A DNA stretch of 64,000 nt, from NCBI RefSeq assembly GCF_030272615.1, contig NC_081413.1, positions 143,628,476-143,692,475 of the forward strand. Reading direction: 5' to 3'. Below are positions 59,026 through 64,000 of this stretch, piece after piece. The notes beneath the pieces are model-generated. The model had not been told where the DNA came from, did not search any database, and was given only the letters and a program-made list of their open reading frames with translations. A program made the translations under genes and the position numbers. The stretch's first letter is position 1, and the number at the start of each line of letters is the position of its first letter. The stretch comes from Cryptomeria japonica. Its lineage: Eukaryota; Streptophyta; Pinopsida; Cupressales; Cupressaceae.

Positions 59026-60289
59026 ATGGGGGATATGAGTTATTTAGAGATGGCTAGAATGCTTGATGCAACCAAGGAAGAGCTTGAAACCCTGGGGGTC
59101 AGATTTAAAGCTTCACAAGTTAAAAGGAGAGAGCTAACCGAGCAACTATTGGAGATATCTGACAATAGTTCTTCAGATGAGGCCAACATTGATGCATTGG
59201 CTGAAGAAGTTGAAAAACTGAATGGTGAAAAGCTAAATCTGAGGAGAGAACTTGAAGCAAGGAGGGCAACTGAAGAGCTAATCAAAGAGAGAGATCATGA
59301 GATTTCTAAGATCAAGTAGGAGAATGTAGCTTTGCATGAACATTGGCATGAGGAGAAGGAAGAGAAGGATGCTTTGCAGTTAGATCTTGAAATGGCAATA
59401 TCTCTAAGAGAGACTCTGACAAAACACAATGAAGATCTTACCAAAGAGCTTATTGAGGCTTAATGGGAAGCTTGAAAAGTTCAATAAGAGTTCTTCTATG
59501 CTAGATGAGAAGATCCAATCTCAGAGGATGAAAGGGGACACATTTGGACTAGGTTTCAATACATCTGAGAAAGGAGAATCTTCTGGTACCAAGAGCAACA
59601 TGCACAAAGGTAAAACTGCTCCCAAGGCTAACAAGCCTACTGGTAAGAAAGCTTTCAAACCTGTTTGCTTTATTTGTCACAAACCTAGACATACTGCTAA
59701 TATGTGTAGAAGCAGACATAATGAGAACACATGCTATAATGCTAATGCTAGGTATGTGTCTAGAAGATTTGAAGGTCATTGTTTCACATGCAACATGTAT
59801 GAACATAGATCAATTGAATGCAGATATGGAGCAAACAATCCGACACCTCACATGAATCCAAGACCTAATGGTGACTGGAGAAGGACCTATGACAACTAGA
59901 GAAACATGAATTGGCAGAAACCCTATGTCAACCGGTTCAGTCCATATAAAATGGAAAAGGTAACAAATGTGATTTGCACCATTTGGAATAATTATGGACA
60001 TGTGGCTATGAACTATAGAAGGAGAATTGGAAGACGTAATGTAGGACCTTGGAGATCATCTGGGATGGCCAGCTATCATTGTCACAAACAGGGACACATG
60101 GCAAAATTTTGCAGAACCAGGAAAAACAAATTGGTTACCCACTCTGAAGATCAGAAAGATAAGCAGAAGGTCGATGTTGAGGAAACCAGAGGGGAGATGA
60201 ACAAAATCTGGAAGAAGAAGAGTGGGGACAAGCAAGCAGAATAATCTAACCCTTCACCCAGTGTGGAGAATCCTGCACTGGTGAATTAA
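59026..60289 (+). pseudogene. Element E ORF1: gag-like coiled coil with zinc knuckles
   Basis: MGDMSYLEMARMLDATKEEL starts at 59026, followed by about 140 residues of coiled coil with a TAG at 59317-59319. A frameshift near 59460 leads to KLEKFNKSSSMLDEKIQSQR and GDTFGLGF, parallel to the A ORF1 linker. Knuckles are CFICHKPRHTANMC, CFTCNMYEHRSIEC, a degenerate third one and CHKQGHMAKFC-like near 60080. The tail EMNKIWKKKSGDKQAE parallels the A ORF1 end. In-frame stops are at 59897, 60242 and 60287. There is no capsid UBN2 region and no protease. Likely an RNA-binding, nucleocapsid-like protein. Confidence 0.75.
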
Positions 60290-60783
60290 GTTTTTCAACA
60301 AGCCTAAGGGGAGCATAGCGGTAAATCTACTTCCAGACCCCTTGAAGAGTGTATGGTAAGAGAGTTTTGTATTTCGAGTTGTATTATGAAAATTCTTGAT
60401 ATCATTGTCTATTAGTTTTCAAAGGATTACCAATGGGTTATATACCTGTCGGTATAGGTGAGTTTGTTAAGCGATATTTTTAGGGTTTGTTACCCTATCG
60501 GTTGAGTAATTAATGCAGTGGGTAAGTTTATAAAAGAGAGTTTTACTAAGTTTTTTTTACCCTAATTGCATTCGAAGAAGAGTTTTTGAGCACCTACAGA
60601 GGGAAAAAGAGAATTGTTAGCTGATTGTGAGCAAATTTGTGTTACAAATCGAAAGTTGAATCAGATTCAAAGATTAGAGAAGGCGAAACGGGTGTGCATT
60701 CGAGAGATCAACCGGAAACCCTGCCAGCGCGAAGGGAATAAGGTATTCTTTTGTTAATCTCTCTCAAATCAAGATTATCTAGA
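60290..60783 (+). other. Spacer between ORF1 and ORF2 of element E
   Basis: About 490 bp with no coding signal. A G-rich AAGGGGAGCATAG lies near 60306. The last 60 bp before ORF2 are unremarkable. How ORF2 would be expressed (subgenomic RNA, splicing or an internal promoter) is not visible. Confidence 0.5.
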
Positions 60784-63700
60784 ATGGCATCGTCGTCTAC
60801 TCAAGCAGAGAGACTTATGATTACTGCTGAACCTATGGAGTCTATGGAATTAGACAAAATAGTATCATATAATGCATTGTCTCAAGTTACTGATGGTGTT
60901 ATGATCAAAGGTGATTTATCCAGTTATATAGACTATAAAATTGAGGATCTAGGATCACTGCCAATCTATTCACAACTCAAATCTTTGTGTGATAAAAGCG
61001 GGAAAATCAAACCCGAGTACATTAGGTTTATGAAAAAGGTTTTCATAATGCGACATATTTTCTTGAAGACTTTGAGGAAGAGCATGTTAGGATAATCCTT
61101 AGTCGTGTGCATGGAGAGAATATGTATCTTGATAGGTCGCACAAAATCACGAAGGAAGCAATTCATGCAGTGATTGGTTTTAGAAAACCAGTGAAGTTCC
61201 AAAGTTGAGGACAATTTCAAAAGATACTGTGATTGCACCGACAGTCGTGCATTTTCGGTCAACAATATTATAGATCAAGTAGTGAGATTTGCAACTATGG
61301 TCATTGGTTATAGGATATTTCATTCCAGCAAGATGAAGAGTGTGTCATCTACTGCTGTGCATGCAGCTTACAAGATGATTGCAGAGAAATCAGATTATGA
61401 CTTATGAGAGCCAATGAGGAGCCAATTGATGTTGAACGTAAAATCAATTAAGAAGGACAACAGTCAAAAGTTCAAGTATGGTCAACTGTTGATTGGCCTA
61501 TTCTTCTATTTTCAGAATTTCCTAATAGGAATTGGTGACATTCAATGGTCTAAGGACATACCGATTACAACTCAAATAAAGAACAACATTAAGGCTGTAA
61601 AGAACACATTTCCTGTTGCCATGAACACATATTTTAATGAGTTCCAAAAGAAGATGAGCATGAGGTTAAGGCTACCTGAAGATGTGGCGAAACACTTTGT
61701 AAAAGACATCTGTTTCACAGTTACAACTGATTTTTGCCTTATGGAGGCCATTGAACCCAGGGAAGATGAGATGGAAGAAATGAGTTATGAAGTCAACTAT
61801 GACTTACTAATCGGTTATGCCAACAACCTTTGACATCTCCCAAGGATAAGAAGAAGAAAAGACTGGGAACTTACCAGGAACAGATTGCACCTGCTCAACC
61901 CAGTAGTGCCAAATAGAAGAAGAAGAAAGTTGAGCAAACACCTTCAGTGTCCACCGGTACAAGGGTAACAAGAAAAATTCAAGTAAAAAAGGAATCGACA
62001 CCCAAAGTATATGCAAAGAAGCAGACTGCAACAAAGAAGAGAGGTAGGAACCTCATTCTTCGAGCAGGAACCTGGGGATATTGACATTGAAGAGGAACCC
62101 AAGAAGATGAAATTGACTGGTAAGAAATCCAAACCAGTAGGAGACATTTCAAAGCAAAGTACTCCTATTAATGTTTCATCATACAAGCTTATGACTGATT
62201 TTGAGAGGACATTAAAAACATTAGGGAGGAAACAGTTTGATAATGTGAAAGAATGTTTTGATTCATTTGATGATGGTCAGAAACAACAAATTGTTCAAGA
62301 GGTAATCAACTACTTGTGTCAATACAATCGGTTGCTTCAGGATATTGAAAAGGATATTTCCGATTCTTTGTATTCTATTCTTGCAAATAAGTGGAAAATG
62401 GTTGTAGAACAAGATCAAGAAATTATTGATAGAGTTTTCCTTCAATATTTTTCCGAGTTACCTAGAGATGAATTATTAGCATTGCTTGATAATTTCAAAG
62501 GACAATTTCATTCTAAGTCAAGAAGATTGAAGTTATTGGCTAGAAAGGTTCAATTTGTTGAGGATGATACTCACTGGATAGCTAAAGACATTCAAAGGAT
62601 GCATGAGCAATTGAAGTCTCATAAAAATGACCAAACAGAGACTGGAGCTCAACCATAGCTAGATGAAGAAGAGATTATTACACCAGATGTTGTCTATCCT
62701 ATTAAGAATAAGGATGACACAACTTCTCCACCGGTTATTTTCTTTGTAGATGATACTGAAGAAATCCAGGACACTATTGATACAACTGGTAATATCATTG
62801 AACCAGTTAAGGAACCTATACAACAACCGAACACTACTGATACACAGGAAGCAGCTGAAGCACCGGTCAATGAACCTAGTGTGGATATTCAACCGCCACC
62901 AAAAAAAGATCACCAAGATGAAAATCAATTGCCACCGGTTACTACAGATAAATAGGAGAAACAAAGGCAAAAAAAGAGAAACCGAAGAAAGAGGTTGAAG
63001 TGAAGGAAACTGAAAAGAAAAAGGATGAAGAGAAAGAGAAAACAAAGGAGAAGATAGTAAAGAAAACAATTGAAAAGGAAAAAGCAAAGGTGAAGCAGCA
63101 AATTGATGATGAGGATGACTCAATAAGCATCAAAGGACCTATAGATGTAGATAATATGAGTGCATCTGAACTAATGGAGATTTCTACAATGATGCAATCT
63201 AGAGCTCAAAAGAAAAAGCTAAAAGAGAAGAGAAAAGAAGCAGAAACTATACAAACTGTTGTTGACATCCTGTCAAGTCTCCTACCAGAGACCGACATTG
63301 GCAATTTGTCAACTCCTATCGACAAGCTTGGACAGTTGGTTGCTAATGCTTCTGACCAACTGGAATCGCTTGAAGAAGCTGCACAAACTTTAGCTGAGAA
63401 GAATTACAGAAAGAAGAGGGGAGAGCAATTATTGACAGATATTGATAAAGGGAAGATTGCTTTATCTGTAAATAAAGATCTTTTGAGAACTCCTGTTGAA
63501 ACTGGAGGAAGGGTTTTGGCCTATACATCTAACATTTCATTTTTCTATCCTGATCTGAAGAAGAGGCGAGAAGAGACAGAACAGGAACTGGAAAGGATAT
63601 GTATTGCTTACATACCTTTACAGGATTCAGCCTTAGCTTTTGGCAAATCAATTGATGATTTGCAACATCGGTCAGATGTTTATGATTGTGAACAAGCTAA

Positions 63701-63905
63701 GAGACTCCGATCCTTGAAAGAACTAAAGAACCAATTGAGACCTAAAGTGGACATCTTACAAAGGGCATACAAGGATGCAGAAGCGATTTTGGCGACTCCA
63801 GAGATGAGCACAGTGAATGCAATGGAAGAATTCGCTGCACAAGTTATGACAACTATTGAGATCATTGAAACATTATTGGAAACATGGGATAATGATTTTA
63901 CTTAG
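60784..63905 (+). pseudogene. Element E ORF2: large unrecognised protein, best preserved copy
   Basis: About 1,040 codons from MASSSTQAERL (60784) to TAG 63903. The N-terminal module holds DLSSYIDYKIEDLG, then after a one-base shift VRIILSRVH (61086-61112) and KITKEAI, then VVRFATMVIGYRIFHSSK and FFYFQNFLIGIGDIQW. A Lys-rich basic linker (61850-62050) precedes the module with SLYSILANKW (62365-62394). A Pro/Thr/acidic linker with TAG at 62656 and a frame change near 62954 follows. The last 301 codons (63000-63905) are open: KEKEK-rich, then TVVDILSSLLPETD and a C-terminal coiled coil. Alignment with A ORF2 is collinear throughout. Function unknown; no enzyme motif seen. It has about half a dozen lesions, fewer than A. 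Confidence 0.8.
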
Positions 63906-64000
63906 ATGAAGATTATTTTTAGTGACATTTTCTTGAAAATTGCAGTGAACACTCCTTGAAAAACTCTTATATTTTTGTATATGTAGTTTTTGGTGCAATT
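63906..64000 (+). other. Start of element E 3' region at the window edge
   Basis: Non-coding AT-rich sequence after the ORF2 stop. The polypurine tract and 3' LTR expected from elements A, B, C and D have not yet appeared. Confidence 0.5.

Noticed and set aside
60784-63905. ORF2 as an envelope-like gene
   Set aside because: No signal peptide, hydrophobic membrane segment or fusion-like stretch is seen; the protein is highly charged with coiled coils.
1-64000. CRISPR array, prokaryotic operons, phage or host protein-coding genes
   Set aside because: No regularly spaced short repeats, no ribosome-binding sites in operon context, no exon-intron gene structure; repeats are LTRs and their duplicates.

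Overview
The window is wall-to-wall transposable elements from a plant nuclear genome. I see no host gene, tRNA, rRNA, CRISPR array or prokaryotic signal. Dense nesting, long LTRs (0.8-1.9 kb), abundant Ty1/copia and Ty3/gypsy remnants and an AT-rich background suggest a large seed-plant genome, probably a gymnosperm; that is inference.

Layout. Five copia-type families share TGTTG...CA LTR ends, an initiator-Met-tRNA-type primer-binding site (TGGTATCAGAGCC or near) and an AAAGGGGGAGA polypurine tract. I call them A to E. A1 (minus, 1-8929) has no pol; it carries ORF1 (coiled coil plus zinc knuckles) and a large ORF2 I do not recognise. A 1.9 kb solo LTR sits in its ORF1. Then come a decayed gypsy leader and LTR (8930-10989), an unassigned stretch, and B1 (plus, 11575-20039), a full-length but dead copia element. 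B1's 3' LTR is interrupted by family C (minus, gag-pol). C1 (20040-31123) is itself interrupted by D (21766-25663), a complete pol-less element with a perfect 5-bp target duplication. LTR-b (29732-31123) leads straight into a truncated second C body, C2 (to 34756).

At 34756/34757 the order restarts: A2 (34757-40381), gypsy remnant, B2 (42107-45945, pol deleted), C3 (45946-54535, whose 5' LTR holds a 1.4 kb hAT-like element). The rest of the B 3' LTR (54541-55115) follows. I read this as an old tandem duplication of about 34 kb, later modified by copy-specific insertions (solo LTR, D, hAT) and deletions. B apparently inserted into an old minus-strand gypsy element whose gag, protease and reverse transcriptase remnants lie at 55121-57865. 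From 57866 to the right edge is E (plus), a second and better preserved two-ORF, pol-less element.

How the parts may work together. B and C encode (now broken) copia gag-protease-integrase-RT-RNase H. A, D and E have the same kind of LTR ends, primer site and polypurine tract but no polymerase. They encode related proteins recognisable across all three families: ORF2 in A and E, its C-terminal half in D. The most interesting content is this pol-less lineage, presumably mobilised in trans by B/C-like relatives. Every coding region shows stops or frameshifts. All similarity statements come from reading the sequence by eye; no search or alignment program was run.
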